Positions 35,813 to 48,627 of a DNA stretch of 64,000 bases are shown here, piece after piece. The first letter of the stretch is position 1, and every line of letters begins with the position of its first letter. Both the position numbers and the translations under genes were made by a program. The stretch is from Plotosus lineatus (Eukaryota > Chordata > Actinopteri > Siluriformes > Plotosidae), in NCBI GenBank assembly GCA_024760905.1, contig CM045729.1, forward strand, positions 10,035,580 through 10,099,579. Reading direction: 5' to 3'. A model generated the notes under the pieces. It was not told the origin of the DNA, made no database searches, and saw nothing but the letters and a program-made list of their open reading frames with translations.

Positions 35813-37351
35813 ATGGCAGAACTAAATGATGTTCGTGGCATGTCTGCATTCAACCTCTCCGGCGATGCTAGTGCTGTTAGCATTCGGTGGAAAGCATGGA
35901 TAGAGGAATTTGAGGCATGCGCTGATAGTAAAGCACTATTTGTTGTGGAAGGAAGGGCAGATAATCAGGCACAGAGGCATTCATTACTGCTGTATACAGC
36001 GGGAGCTGGACTTAGAAGTGTTTTCAAAACTCTGCCAGACCGGGGTGAGTCTCAAGAATATTTTCAGGCAATAACTGCTCTGAAGACACACTTGACTGTG
36101 AAACCAAACATAATTTATCAATGCCACATCTTCAGAAAAATGAAGCAAACTGATGAAACTGTGTCACAGTATGTCACTAGATTACGTGCAGCAGCTGAGG
36201 GCTGTGGTTACAATGATGTTGACGACCAAATTCGTGATCAGGTGGTGGAAAACTGCAAGTCTGACCAGTTGAGACGTAAGTTCCTGGAAAAGGGAGATGA
36301 ACTTTCATTCAGCTTAATGTTGAAAATGTCTGCAACGTTTGAAGCTGTTGAAGAACAGATGAAAGAAATGAATGTAAAAGGGGGCCAATGTAAACGTGTT
36401 CAAAGAATAAAGGAACATAAATCAGTCAAATACAGTCAGAAGACAGGGCAAAACGATAATGCCTGTTTCTATTGTGGAAAAGTCGGTCACTATGGTAGAG
36501 AGCCGACCTGTCCAGCAAGAGGTCAACAGTGTCAAAGGTGTAAGGGATTTGATCACTTTGCTTCAAAGTGTTACACTGACTCATCCAGAAAACCCCGCAC
36601 AAAAGAAAACGGGATAAAAAGTGGCTTTAGTAACAGGAAAAATGGTAGGAAACCACATGGCCGTAGCGCTGTAAAGCACTTGGAGGCTGAGAAGGTGAAT
36701 AGTGATAGTGAAGAGCAGGAAAGTGAAAGGTATGTTTTCAGCATGAGAAGTAATGTGCACAGAATGAACAGAGTGAGGAGTGATAGCAGTGAAGTCATTC
36801 CCGTGTCAGTGGGTGGAGTTGATATGGACATTATTGTTGACTCTGGCAACGATAGCAACATCATCGACTGTGATTTGTGGAACTACCTGAAGTCGAAGAG
36901 TATCAAATGTGTGTCGAAGAAAGGAGGTAGGCAGTTGTTTCCATATGCCAGTTCAACATCACTGAAAACCCTGGGAACATTCAATGCAGAAATTGTAGCT
37001 GGGAATTACAGGGCAGATGCTTGGTTCACTGTGATAGATGGCAGTGCAGAACCAATTCTCAGCAAGGAAACCGCTATGAAACTTGTCGCACTAAAGATTG
37101 GAATGAATATCAACTCAGTGCGTTCCTTGCCAGAGATTCCCAACTGTCTGAACAAGTACCCTGATGTATTCCATGGACGAGGAAAAATGAAAAGTAGGCA
37201 GATCAAGCTTAAAATTAATCCTGAAATAAAGCCGATCGCTCAACCAATGCAACGCGTCCCGTTTGGGCTGCGTGAAAAGGTCAAAGCCAAAGTTCAAGAG
37301 CTCATTGCAAAAGACATCATTGAGCCAGTTGAAGAACCTATACTACTATAG
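35813..37351 (+). CDS. Gag-protease polyprotein of a Ty3/gypsy retrotransposon
   Basis: The frame is open from the ATG at 35813 to a stop at 37349-37351, about 512 codons. A capsid-like region occupies roughly residues 1-200 (WKAWIEEFEAYAD-type opening, here with EACADS). Next come two zinc knuckles near residues 220-260 (CFYCGKVGHYGREPTC, then CQRCKGFDHFASKC), a linker rich in Glu, Ser and Arg, and a retropepsin-like protease around residue 345 (DIIVDSGNDSNIID). The product ends at the start of the RT domain (EKVKAKVQELIAKDIIEP), where a deletion brings in a stop. Gag packages element RNA and the protease matures it. Without RT any product could act only in trans. This is the best preserved retroelement frame in the array. 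Confidence 0.85.
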   Translation: MAELNDVRGMSAFNLSGDASAVSIRWKAWIEEFEACADSKALFVVEGRADNQAQRHSLLLYTAGAGLRSVFKTLPDRGESQEYFQAITALKTHLTVKPNIIYQCHIFRKMKQTDETVSQYVTRLRAAAEGCGYNDVDDQIRDQVVENCKSDQLRRKFLEKGDELSFSLMLKMSATFEAVEEQMKEMNVKGGQCKRVQRIKEHKSVKYSQKTGQNDNACFYCGKVGHYGREPTCPARGQQCQRCKGFDHFASKCYTDSSRKPRTKENGIKSGFSNRKNGRKPHGRSAVKHLEAEKVNSDSEEQESERYVFSMRSNVHRMNRVRSDSSEVIPVSVGGVDMDIIVDSGNDSNIIDCDLWNYLKSKSIKCVSKKGGRQLFPYASSTSLKTLGTFNAEIVAGNYRADAWFTVIDGSAEPILSKETAMKLVALKIGMNINSVRSLPEIPNCLNKYPDVFHGRGKMKSRQIKLKINPEIKPIAQPMQRVPFGLREKVKAKVQELIAKDIIEPVEEPILL

Positions 37352-39075
37352 AGTAACCGCGAAGACCAAAGTCATAGCAGACGCCAGTCCTGTTGGTCTC
37401 GGAGCGGTCCTGGCACAAAAACGAACCGATGCAAATTGGCGAATCATCTCATATGCAAGTCGTTCACTCAGCAATGTAGAACGCAGGTATTCACAGACTG
37501 AAAAAGCTCTCGCCTTAGTTTGGGCGTGTGAGAAGTTTCATCCATACATATATGGGATATCTTTTGAGCTGGTCACTGACCACAAGCCTTTACTCTACTC
37601 CTCACCAAAATCGAAACCTTGCGCTAGGATAAAGCGTTGGGTCCTGCGTCTGCAACAGTACGACTTCAAATTTGTGTATGCACCAGGGAAGAGCAACATT
37701 GCTGATCCACTGTCCAGATTGTTGAAGGAACGGTTTGTGAAACCGTTAGCCATTTCATGTAGTGCTGAAAAGTATGTGAGGTTTGTTGCAGTGAACGCAA
37801 CGCCTCAGGCTGTTACGATGAGCTGGAAATTGTGCGACAGTGTATCGATTCTGGTGATTGGAATCATTGCGAATTGAAGCAGTCTGTGATTGTGAGTTCA
37901 GAATTGTGTTGTGGAGGGAAGATGGTGCTGCGAGGTAGTCGCATAGTAATTCCCAAGTGTTTGAGACCCAGAGTCTTGTCACGAGCACATGAAGGGCATC
38001 TTGGTGTTGTGGGCACGAAACAGAATTTGAGATCTAAACTGTGGTGGCCGAACATGGATAAGGAGGTGGAAAAGTTCTGTAAAACATGTCATGGTTGTCA
38101 GTTGGTAAGCAAGCCAAGTCCTCCAGAACCGATTCAGACCACAGTGCTCCCTTCAAAGCCTTGGGAGAACTTAGCAATGGATTTCTTGGGGCCATTACCT
38201 TCAGGTGAATCAATCCTAGTTGTTCTTGACTATTACAGTCAATATTATGAATACAAGGTCATGCAATCAACCACTGCACAGAAAACTGTAGCATGTTCTC
38301 CAGACATGGGTTACCGGTATCAATCCACTCCGACAACGGTCCTCAGTTTATATCAGAGACAATGAGAGACTATCTCAGGGACAATGGCATTGAACACCAT
38401 CGTGTCATCCCTCGTTGGGCTCAAACGAATGGAGAGGTGGAGAGACAAAATCAGTCTCTTGTGAAGAGATTGAAGATTGCTCATGCAACAAAACAGAACT
38501 GGAAAGATGCATTGCAGGTATATATGTCACTCAGTACCGGGCAACGCCTCACACTGTGACGGGGAGAAGCTCAGCGGAACTATTGTTTGGAAGGAAGATG
38601 AGAACAAAGTTGCCTGTTCTCATTCCTGAATCTGTCGACTACGAGGTTCGTGATCGAGATGCTGAAAAGAAAGGACTGTCAAAGTTATATGCAGATGAAA
38701 AACGCCATGCCGTCCACTCCCAGATCGTCCCAGGAGATAAGGTGCTACTGAAAAGAGAAGACATGAGGAAGGTAGATACGCCTTACTTACCGACACCAGT
38801 CCAAGTTGTTTCCAAGACAGGAAACATGGTGACAGTGCAGAATGAGGAAGGTGCTCAGTATAAACGTAACAGTTCTCATGTGAAACCGTATCAGTCAGAC
38901 AGAAAATCTGTCTGAACCAGAGCATGCAGACAGTGTCCAAGTTGAGGACAATGAAAGGTGCCAAACAGAGACTATGAACCTCAGGAGATCGAACAGACAA
39001 AAGTCTGTCCCAAAGAAGTTTGATGACTTTGTGATGCTTGACTCGTCAGGAAGTTCACCAGTATTCATCATTACG
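37352..39075 (+). pseudogene. RNase H and integrase remnants of the Ty3/gypsy element (unit 2)
   Basis: RNase H runs from about 37355 to 37725 and ends APGKSNIADPLSRL. The integrase zinc region is near 37985-38100, and the core is at 38180-38480 (MDFLGPLPSG, then HSDNGPQFISE and GEVERQNQSL). A deletion of 13-20 bp at about 38291 shifts the frame between the first and second catalytic Asp. A C-terminal chromatin- or DNA-binding tail extends to about 39075. Confidence 0.8.
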
Positions 39076-39302
39076 CTGATGTTTTCTAGTCAATGATGCT
39101 GAGAGTTAGTTTGCATGTGTAGAACCTGAAGTAATTCTTAAGTATTTGTTTATAAACTATTTCATAGTTTAGAGGTTTGATTTGCGAGTTCATATTTATC
39201 CAGAATTGACATTTATTTTTGGATGTTTTAAGCTATTTAAGTTATTTGTTGTATTATTTGATGTGACGAAGTATTAACTGCATTTCTCTGAAAAGGGAGG
39301 GA

Positions 39303-39434
39303 TGTCGTGTTGTCATAAACGGAACCGGAAGTATTAATAAAGCGAGTGGTCTTGAAACAGAAGTTGTGTGTGTGAGTCTTCACGTGTTAGAGCGGTTATA
39401 AAAGCCGTATTGACAGCAAGCAGGAGGGTTTACA
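39303..39434 (+). repeat. 3' LTR of Ty3/gypsy element (unit 2)
   Basis: It starts TGTCGTGTTGTC after the polypurine tract and ends GGGTTTACA before GCCTC. Confidence 0.88.
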
Positions 39435-39439
39435 GCCTC

Positions 39440-40035
39440 TAGAAGGACAGTTCAGGCTGCACAAAAGGAAACAAGAAAGTGCCATGCGAAAGCACTGAAG
39501 ACAAAGAAACATTAATTCAAAAAAACTTATGTCATGTATAGCATGTCATGTGTATAGTTTGTTTCCAGATTGTGTTGAAAGACAATGACTGTTCATAATA
39601 GTGTTGTGAGGCAGGACATATCTATAAGAGTGACTATTTGATTTGTGACTGTGACACTTGGTGATGGAATCACACATGATAAACGCACAAGTTGAGGTAT
39701 AGTATGTGTATCGAGATTAGAAATTAAACTTTCTAGATCCCTTCAGTGTCATGAAATGGGATTTTTTTCCCTTCTGAAATACTTAAAACCGAGGAGCAGA
39801 CCCCTGGCTGATTTTCAGATATTTTGGTAATGGTCAAATCACATGCCTGTGAAGATGATGATATATATATATATATATTCATTTTCGGAACCACTTAATC
39901 CTAATTAGGGTCACGGGAAGGCAGTGGGCAGAGTACACCCTGAACAGCTCACCAGGACATCACAGAGCCATTAAAAACATATATAAATATACAATGAATA
40001 CCATCTTTAATTTCCAATTTGTGTAAAAAAAATCC
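39440..40035. other. Intergenic stretch, rsph14 3' side
   Basis: This is AT-rich sequence matching 16743-17393, with a short (AT)n run (39861-39878) and an L2-like tail fragment on minus (about 39885-39965). It has no coding. Confidence 0.5.
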
Positions 40036-40403
40036 TCAATTTTTAGTCCATTGTTCGAGATCAGTTTTTAATATGACTGTGTCCTTCCGCTTGGGCGATG
40101 TCACGGGGTCCAGGAAATGACCTGGATGGCGGTGGCTGCTGCGTTCTTTATGATGGAGGCTGGGTGGTTGAGGCGCCTCCAGCTGAGGGAGATTGCGGAT
40201 TCGTCGTGTACGGGCGTTTGGGGCATGGGCCAGACAGGTGAGTGCACGGAGAGCATTAGCACTCGATGCTATGTCCTCACTATCCACCAAACGCAGCAGA
40301 GGAGGAATAGCACCGGCTTCCAGAGCCTGATATTTACCTGCACAACATATACACAGGAAATGATCAAACAGGTCTCTTCCAACTCAGAGACATGAAAGAG
40401 AGC

Positions 40404-40473
<70 letters not shown>

Positions 40474-40858
40474 ACCTCGGGTAATGACTGTGATGTACAT
40501 CAGGGTTCCTGCAGCGTTGGCTCTGACCTCTTTGTCTTCATCAGAGAGTAGCTTTACCAACACGGGGACAACGTTCTCCTCACACACCTTCACCTTCCCC
40601 TCAGTGGGGACACTGAACAAGGAACAATCGTTAAAAGAGGATGAGAAGAAGACGGTTTTAAAAGGGAGTAAAATAAAGGAGTGGAGAGATGGATGAGAAG
40701 TGGAGGAGAAGAAGAGGATAAAAGAAAAGAGAGATTAAAAAGAAAGACAGAGAGAGACAGTGAGAGTGCGAGAGAGATTGCATGTGTGAGGGAGTGAGAG
40801 AAAGACACGGAGATACAGCGAAAGATGTATATAAAGAAAGAAAGAAAGAGGAATACAG

Positions 40859-40935
<77 letters not shown>

Positions 40936-41006
40936 TTGAAAGAGAGAAAGACATGGAGATACAGCGAAAGATGTATATAAAGAAAGACAGAGGAATACAG
41001 AGAGAA

Positions 41007-41066
<60 letters not shown>

Positions 41067-41363
41067 TGTGTATTTGAAAGAGTGAGAGACAGGAGAGAGC
41101 AAGAGAGAGTCTGTGAGAAATAGAGACAGAGAGAAAGAGAGTGCAGGAGAGGTGAAGAAGAAAGAGCTAGAAAGAGCAAGTGTGTGTGAGAGAAAGACAG
41201 GGAGGGACAGTGCAAAAGAAGATATAGAGACAGTGTGAAAAAGGGAAGGAGGCAGAGAGAAAGAGTGCATGCGCATGTGTAAGGGAAAGAGAGTGCATGA
41301 GTCAGAGAGAGAGAAACAGAGAGGGAGGGGGAGAGAAAGAGGGAGGGGGAGAGGGAGAGGGGG

Positions 41364-41395
<32 letters not shown>

Positions 41396-44300
41396 CACTA
41401 GAAAAAGAGGTGTGTCAGTGGTGGGTGGAGCTCACCTGACAACCATCATAGCAGAGGAGGCAGCGCGGCGGATGGGTGTAGACAGGTGCTGTCGCTGCCT
41501 CTTCAGGATCGGCACAACGTCGCTGGCCAGCGCGGTACGAGCGTCCTGTCTGACACAGGAGCGCAGCGTATACAGGATAAGCTCCCTGATGTCCTTGTAC
41601 TCCGTCGGGATCTTCATCACAAGCTTCGGCACCAGACCAAGAGACACCATACACTCCACAGCCGTCGGAATCTCCGACATCATCTTTAACACACGGTGCA
41701 CGTTCACACGGCAGGCGATCTCCGGCTCATCCAGAAGCTCCAGCAGAGGCTTGAGGGCATTGCACCGTAGAACCACGTCCCTGCACACGGATATCTCAGA
41801 TAAACACTGGAAATGGGTACCCATGACTCATCGCAGTGTCTCCATGTCTCAAGTGCGTTAATGATAAGATGTTTGGAGCGACTCACCTCCCCACGCTGTG
41901 TCTCACCAGCTGATGACGCACTTCAGTTGTTTTAATCCTCACCAAGACGTCGTTGTCCTTCAGCAACACCGTCAGTCTTTCTAAACAACCTGAAAACCAT
42001 CCAAGGAAGAAATCAACGCAAGGTCACACCTCGTCAATTCCGTAAGGCATTTGGCAGACACCCTTATCCACAGCAACTTACAACTGAGGGTTAAGGGCCT
42101 TGCTCAAGGGCCAAACACTGCCAGCATGTTGCTGCTGGGACTTGAACCCCAACCATTGGAACCTTTTGATCAGTAACCCAGAACCTTACCCTCTGTGCCA
42201 CCAAATTCACCATGAAGTTTTTACCATAAAACTAAGGTCAGGGGTTCAAACCCCGCTATCACCGGGTATTCACTGCTGTCCCCCCAGTGCAGCTAAATGG
42301 GTTATCAAAGGCCGGCCATGTCTCTGACTGTCTATGGATTTTCTTGTAAAAGAACCATTGGTTCGTGACTATTAACCCTGAGATCGCAAGTTTGAATCCA
42401 GGTTAATCCACAGCCGCCTGTGACAGCGAGCCCTTGGGAGCCAACTGGCTGAGCTCTCATGTGGGAGGGACAGCATACACTCACTTCACTGTCACTCAGA
42501 GCGATCTCCAGCCAATCGTAGGCGTCTGTGAACTCATTCATTAGAGGGGTCGAATAGCGCTTTCCCTCTGAGTGTGTTGGACCGCAACTGAAATACTCAG
42601 CGCAACAGTTCAAACAGAGGCAGGTGGTTAGCATTGTATATCACGGAGGGGGTGTGCGCATGCTTTCACCCCTCCCTGGTCGATGATAGGGAAGGCAATA
42701 CCTGATGGGTGGGAATTGGATACGAATAAATTAGGGAGCAAAATGGGGGTGAAATCAAAATAGGATCATCACTGACATTCGCTAAGAGTATGTTCCTCAT
42801 TCCTTCATTTTCTAACCAGCTTAACAGTAATAAGGGCAACAGAGAGGCTGGCCACCACAGGGCCAACACACACACCGAGGGGTAATTTGGAACCGCCAAT
42901 TAGACAACTGTGCATATTTTTGGAAAGCGGAAAGACACTGGACAATCTGGAAGAAACCCATGAAAGCATGGGAAGAACATGCAAACGCCACGCAGAAACG
43001 CCCCGAGCCCAAGAGGCAAACCCAGGACATTCTTGCTGTGAGGTGGACATGCTGACCACTGCCGTGCTACCTATTTTAGCCTTAAGTTGCTGAATCCTAT
43101 TCGGGTTGCGGATCGATCTCAGCACACACTTGGCCAAGATCGGGTACACCCTGAATAGCTCACCAGACCATCACAGAGCCAACAGATACACAACCACTGA
43201 CACTCACGCTCACACCCCGGGGCAATCTGGAACAGAGAGTTAGCCTAATGTGCATGTCTTTGGACTTTGCAAGGAAACCAGAGTACCCAGAGGAAACCCA
43301 CACAAACACAGGAAGTCCAAACTCCTCAGTCTCGGGACTTGAACCCCAGGACCTTCTGGCTTTGAGACAGATGTGCTGATCATTATGCCGTCACCTCCAG
43401 TCGTGTTCAGAATAATCGCAGTGTGATTAAAAAGTGAAAAAAAGCTAAAATGCTGATAATCGCTTTTATTTCCCTCCATGCACACAAATGCATCGGGACC
43501 ACGACACGTTCGATTCCAAATCAAAACATGAAGAAAAATACATCAAATTTGTGTTTATTTCTTTAAGGAAACTGAAGAGGTGAATATAAGACTGTTAAAA
43601 AATATCAAACTGAAACCTTCAGTGTATAAACTGAAAAATGGTTTAAGATTTTTTTGAATCTCTGAACTAATATTAATTTGTATAAACAGTTTCTGAGCGC
43701 TGCTGCACATCTGGGTTGTGGAGTCACCAACTTCTGTTACCTGTGAGCAGGTGTTCCAGCCCAGGATGATCAGACCACATTCTTCTGGATTTCTTGGTTT
43801 TGCCTCAGAAGCTGCAGTTCTGATGTCGATCCACAAGTTTTCTATTGGATGAAGGTCTGGGGTTCATCCAGCATCAATCTTGTTGCTCTGGATCCAAGAT
43901 GTTTCCGTTTACTGGTGTGTTTGGGGTCATTGTCTTGTTGGAACCCATTTCAAGAGTTTTCCTGTTCACCATGAGGCAGTACGACCTCTTCAGGTGTTCT
44001 GATGGATTCAAACTGATCCATGATCCCTGGGATGTGATAAATAGGCCCGACGCCATAGTATGAGAAACATCCCCATATCACGGTGCTGGTGCCACCAGGC
44101 TTCACTGTCCTCATAGTGTACTGTGGCTTGAATTCAGTGCTTGGTGTCATCTAGGGGCCACTAGGACCAAAAAGAATAATCTTACTTTCATCAGTCCACA
44201 GAATGTCGCTCCGGTTCTCTTTATTCCAGTCAATGTGCTCTTTGGTGAATTGGAACCTCTTCACGTCTTTTTTTCAGCAGTGGGATGTTGCGGGGCTTCC

Positions 44301-45435
44301 TGCCGATAGCTGGACTTCATATAGGCGTCTTCTAACTGTAACAGGATTCACAGGTCATTTTAGACCTTCTCTGATCTTCCTGGAGCTGATTGGTCACTGA
44401 GTCGTTGCCATTTTAGTTCTTTTATCCATTCAAATGTTTTTTCTTCCACAGCTTTCAGGGTTTGGTGCCATTTTAAATAATTTGGATCACTTTATCTGAG
44501 CAGCCGAACATTCTCTGCTCTTTAAGTTTTCCTCTCTCCAATCAACTTTTTAATCAAGGTACGCTGTTCTTCTGAACAATGTCTTATGAACAATGTCTGG
44601 AACGACCCATTTTGCTCAGAATTTCTGAGAGAAATGTTTATAACCAGCAGGTACATTTCCCGCCTTCCGTCCTTAAATAATGACAATGATTGGCTCCTGT
44701 TTTTTAAAGAATGAATGACATCACCGATTGAACTCCATACTGATATTATTTTGAACACGCCCCTTTCAATTAGTGATTCAATTACACATAATCAGCAGCA
44801 TGCGGGTCAGGACTGTTGGTTCTGTTGGATTCTATTACTCTCCTACACCTGACTGATATTATTTTGAACACGACTGTCGTTCATTACTCAGAAACTCTTC
44901 TGAATGATGTCACAGCTTTATGTTTGTCTGTTATAACGCACTGACACTGGAGACTCCTTCCATGATTCGGAAGACAAAACAGACATTCAGACCAAAGAGT
45001 GGCGAAAATACATTAGCACAGTCTGCAGTAAACAAACAACAACAAACCCTTTCCAGAAATGTTAAAGAAAGCATGTAAACCATCACTCTATTCATGATTT
45101 ATTTATTATTTATATGTAGTTACTATAGAAATGATCAGGATTTGTAGTTGTATAGCTGTCAGAGCTGCTGTTCTCGGAAATTAATCTCCTCCCTCTGAGC
45201 TCTGAGTCCAGCACTGTGATGTAATACTGTAAAAGAGTGACGTCATGTCAGTACCGTGAAGCAGGGCCTCATACGCCCGTTCAGGGTCGTGCAGCAGTTC
45301 ACAGAGGGAACACAGCGCCCCCTGGCGGACATCCTGTTCTTTAGCCTCGAGCTCCGACATCAGCTTCGGCATCGCGCGCTTCCCGAATGCCACCGAGGCG
45401 CAAAAAAAGCGGTCTGAAGTCTGTGTCGAGGCCAT
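40036..45435 (-). CDS. rsph14: Radial spoke head 14 homologue, five exons, altered C-terminus
   Basis: RSPH14 is an armadillo-repeat subunit of radial spokes in motile cilia and sperm flagella. Minus-strand exons: 45255-45435 (ATG 45433-45435), 41887-41989, 41436-41780, 40476-40612 and 40036-40337, all GT-AG and in phase. Exon 1 encodes [19 protein letters not shown], later exons ARM repeats ([50 protein letters not shown]). Without disruption the product would be 334 residues, close to the family's usual size of about 350. In exon 5 two bases of a GC run are missing near 40174 relative to unit 1, so the final 25 or so residues (ending ISWTP in unit 1) are replaced by about 45 unrelated ones. 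The gene may still work, may be decaying, or the loss may be a sequencing error. Intron 1 contains the end of the tandem unit. Confidence 0.9.
40405..40472. repeat. (TG)n microsatellite at the rsph14 exon 4 donor (unit 2)
   Basis: This is the counterpart of 17700-17760 and abuts the donor of exon 4. Confidence 0.9.
40680..41400. repeat. GA-rich low-complexity block, rsph14 intron 3 (unit 2)
   Basis: Purine-rich sequence with TG (40863-40934) and GA (41006-41064, 41368-41394) runs. Open frames on either strand follow from the repeat and are not genes. Confidence 0.85.
42040..42362 (+). mobile_element. Two SINE-type fragments (unit 2)
   Basis: This is the counterpart of 19288-19592: a GGCATTTGGCAGACACCC repeat followed by a headless, tailless piece of the tRNA-SINE family. 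It lies in rsph14 intron 1. Confidence 0.6.
42785..43395 (-). mobile_element. Two tRNA-type SINE-like repeats (unit 2)
   Basis: This is the counterpart of 20040-20610 and of the window start. It lies in rsph14 intron 1. Confidence 0.55.
43398..44876 (-). mobile_element. Decayed Tc1-like transposon (unit 2)
   Basis: This third copy of the element at 397-1895 is uninterrupted, with matching terminal repeats. It lies in rsph14 intron 1, and single-copy sequence starts about 100 bp beyond its right end. Confidence 0.75.
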
Positions 45436-45659
45436 CAGAGACTACTCGAAACCTGATGGTGTGAGGGACCAGGCTCAGCCTGACAGTTTATTCTCATAAG
45501 AGCAGTGTTTATAAGAATCTGAAATTAGGATAAATATAAAAGATAAAATTCAGGATTTCTCAAAACACTCCGCATCAGGGATTACACAAGGATAAAATCA
45601 CAAATATAATTCTATAAGAATTAAAAACAAAATATTTTAAATATTGCTTCGAAATAGAG

Positions 45660-45749
45660 GAGTGTGTGTGTGTGTGTGCACGTGTGTCAGAGGGAGGGGG
45701 GAAGAGGGAGAGAGAGCGAGAGAGAGAGAGTGTGTGTGTATGTTTGTGC

Positions 45750-45816
<67 letters not shown>

Positions 45817-45855
45817 TGGTGTGTGTGTCTGTGTGAGTGTGTGAGGGGGGGGGGG
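45660..45855. repeat. (TG)n and (GA)n microsatellites upstream of rsph14
   Basis: TG and GA runs alternate, the longest being GA at about 45763-45814, and a G9 tract ends the block. It begins about 220 bp upstream of the rsph14 start codon. No clear TATA box or other promoter signal is seen between them. Confidence 0.85.
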
Positions 45856-45884
45856 TCGCGTGAATGTTGGCACTGCAATGGCCT

Positions 45885-46458
45885 ATCGGGCTGTCCAGTG
45901 TACACCCTACCCTGACTCAGAGTCGGTTGAGATGAGTACCAGCCTCCCCACGACCCATTAGGATGAAGCGGTTCAGAAAATGAATGGATGAAAGACCCCA
46001 TGGTTGGAGGTTCAGGCCCCTACAGTTATTTTCAGCATTTGGCAGATTCTCTTCTCCATAGCAACTTACAATTATCATTTTTATACAACTTGAGTAATTG
46101 AGAGTTAAGGGCCTTGTTCAAGAGCCCAACAATGCTGACACATGGGAATTGAACTGCTGACCTTCAGATTCGTAAACCATCGCATTATTAAAAACTAAGC
46201 CATCACTGCCCCATATCACCGGGTTGTCACTGTCCCCCCAGTGCTCTAACTGGGTTATCAAAGGCTGGCCATGTCTCTCTCCCTGCCTGTGGTGTGAGGT
46301 TCATGTAAAAGAACCATTGCTGACTTTCGACAAGAGGAGCTGCATAGCCACCAAGCATGTTTCTGCCCTTCGATGGCCTGGTGCGAACTTTTCAGGGTGC
46401 CAGCCCCTCTCTGTGACCTTAACTAGGATTAAGTGGTTCAAAAACTGAATGAATGAAT
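45885..46458 (+). mobile_element. L2-like tail, fish SINE repeat and an L2-tailed tRNA-SINE, in series
   Basis: 45885-45990 is an L2/CR1-type LINE end (GGCCTATCGGGCTGTCCAGT, ending GGATGAAGCGGTTCAG and GAATGGATG). 46030-46205 is the GCATTTGGCAGATTCTCTT repeat. 46205-46458 is a headless tRNA-SINE whose body switches at about 46368 to an L2-like tail ending GAATGAATGAATG. Confidence 0.7.
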
Positions 46459-46864
46459 GTACTATAATAAAATCACGGCATTCATTTGTATTGATTTCTA
46501 GAAAGTTCTAAATTAAATATAACAGTATATATTATTATAAACAAGTGATATTTTTAAAATATTTTCAGAAGAATAAGATTTTAAAACAGTTATAATATCA
46601 GACGAGAAACTTGGACATCACATGACTTACAATAAACGTTAAAGATCCAGACAGCAACGTTTTCGTGATTGATGGTTTTTATTTGCAGGGCGGTAGTACC
46701 TCTCTGTGACATCATCAAAGAGCGTGTAGGTAGGTGATGCCACAGCGTCTGTGGGTCATGTGACACACTGGCAGGACACAAAGACAAAAAGCCAAAGAGA
46801 GACAGGGACATGGCGTCCAGGAGAGAAAGCAGCGGGTGAATCTTCTTTCATACGGGTCTGTGAA

Positions 46865-47560
46865 TGGTCACCGTAATGGAACATCACTCTCCATCTCACG
46901 CTATCCTCTGCATCTCGCTCCATTATGCCAATCATCCCCTCATGTCCTCACCATATCCTCCTATCAGGCAGTTCCATTATCAACATTCCTCCCCCAATAT
47001 ACCCTTAATCCCTCCTTGGCACAAGTCCAAACCATCCCCATCTGGCCTCTCTGACCTTATCTGTAAAACACTCTAAAATATTTGTTTCTAATTCTGTCCA
47101 TTCTTGTCCCTCTCAGAGAAAATCACAGCATCTTCATCGCTGAAACTTCCATTTACAGCAGTTGGCAGGCGCCGTCGTCCAGATCGACTTACATGCCATG
47201 CATACTGCTGAGCAGTTGAGAGTGAAGGGCTTCACACATGGACCCAACAGTGGCAAGTTGGTGGGACTGGGCTTTGAACTGCTGACCTTCTTTCTGATCA
47301 GTCGTAACCCAGAGTCCACTTCACCCTTACAGATACCTTTCTATCACCAATCCCTCCGTCCACTCTCTGTTACCTTGGACAATTCATCCCAAGTATTAAA
47401 ATTAATCTTCTCATCAACGCACGTGTGCTCAGTCTTATTCCTGCTGATGGCAAATCCTCACATCAAACAAATTCAACAAACGAACCATCTGAGCATGTCA
47501 CCCACCTCAGTATACTGGGACTGCTCAGTCTGGGAATCCTCCCACATGTAAAGATGTTAA
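46865..47560 (-). mobile_element. Strongly diverged RTE LINE fragment split by a SINE-type repeat
   Basis: On the minus strand, 46865-47085 aligns with the RTE polymerase C-terminus (the region antisense to CAAACCATCCCCATCTGGCC) and 47320-47440 with the part just upstream. Between them (47155-47320) is a copy of the GCATTTGGCAG-type repeat. It is much older than the other RTE copies here. Confidence 0.55.
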
Positions 47561-48579
47561 TTCTGTGCTCTTGGTACTCGAGTACGGAGCTGAAATAGCA
47601 AATATTCAGGAGGAGACACGTAAAGTCAGTTTAAATTTTTTGTAAAAAAATTAGCATATTTAAATGAACTAGCGAACACTGACTTAGCTGACTGATGCGA
47701 AAGGCCACCTTGAGTTATGTGGATAAAAGTTCCCCATTCACTCATGAATATGTAAATTTATCTTCCATTATTAGTGTATTTTGGATGAATATAAAGGCTT
47801 CGGCCTGTGAGCTAGGGTGGTTTCACCAGTAAACCTTTATATTCATCCAAAATAAATTAATAAAAACAATTTACCCCAATATAGGATTCAATTATGATGT
47901 CATCTTGCTTTTTTTGTTCACCGAAAGCAAAACTAGTTTTGAATTTTCATCAGTTTTGTTGACCAAGATTTATAGTATCAATTGATAGAATTTCAATAGA
48001 AATTACAGTATATCGAAATGATGTGTTTTTAACTAGGCTACACCTGAAACATCCCACAATAAGTTCTTCCTGAATCGAGTTGAACCTGTTGCATTCTCCT
48101 CCGCTGCTGTTCTGCCCTTTGTGTTTGTTTCCCGTTGCTAGGTAATGACGCTCAGCTCCCTTAAAGGTGCAGTGGGCAGCAATTTAGAGTTAGAGGATAC
48201 ATTAGCAACTACAGCCATGGAAAAAATGTAGAGACTATATATAATGGATATTCCCATAATAAGGGGTTTCTTGTCGTCGTCCCTCCACCCCCACCCCCAT
48301 GAATGTCGAAATATCCTGCAGAAATTTGAAATGTTTGACTGTAGTTTGGAGCGTGTCTATGTGGAAGATGATGAAGAGTATGAGCAGTTTGAATGATGAG
48401 GAAGCGGAGATGATGAAGAGGGCCGTTACTTGTGGTATTTAGGAAAGACAGGGATTGAAATATGGACGGATGTCACAAAAATATGTATATATTTTTTTAA
48501 TGATGTTTTCTCTTGGGTCATTTTCATTGATATTTTTTCTTGCAGAACTACCAAAAGATATTAAAACCATTCCATCTGA

Positions 48580-48627
<48 letters not shown>

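Larger units (their letters stand above)
35617..39434 (+). mobile_element. Ty3/gypsy LTR retrotransposon, RT core deleted (unit 2 copy)
   Basis: LTRs lie at 35617-35746 and 39303-39434, flanked by GCCTC at 35612-35616 and 39435-39439. The primer-binding region starts TTGGCGACGAGGAT. A polypurine tract precedes the 3' LTR. The gag-protease frame is open, and RNase H and integrase are present but shifted. The RT polymerase core is missing at the same junction as in unit 1 (around 37345), so that deletion is older than the duplication. Confidence 0.92.

Noticed and set aside
40411..40470. CRISPR-like or satellite repeat array
   Set aside because: All short tandem arrays here are simple di- or trinucleotide repeats with no spacer structure, in a vertebrate genome.
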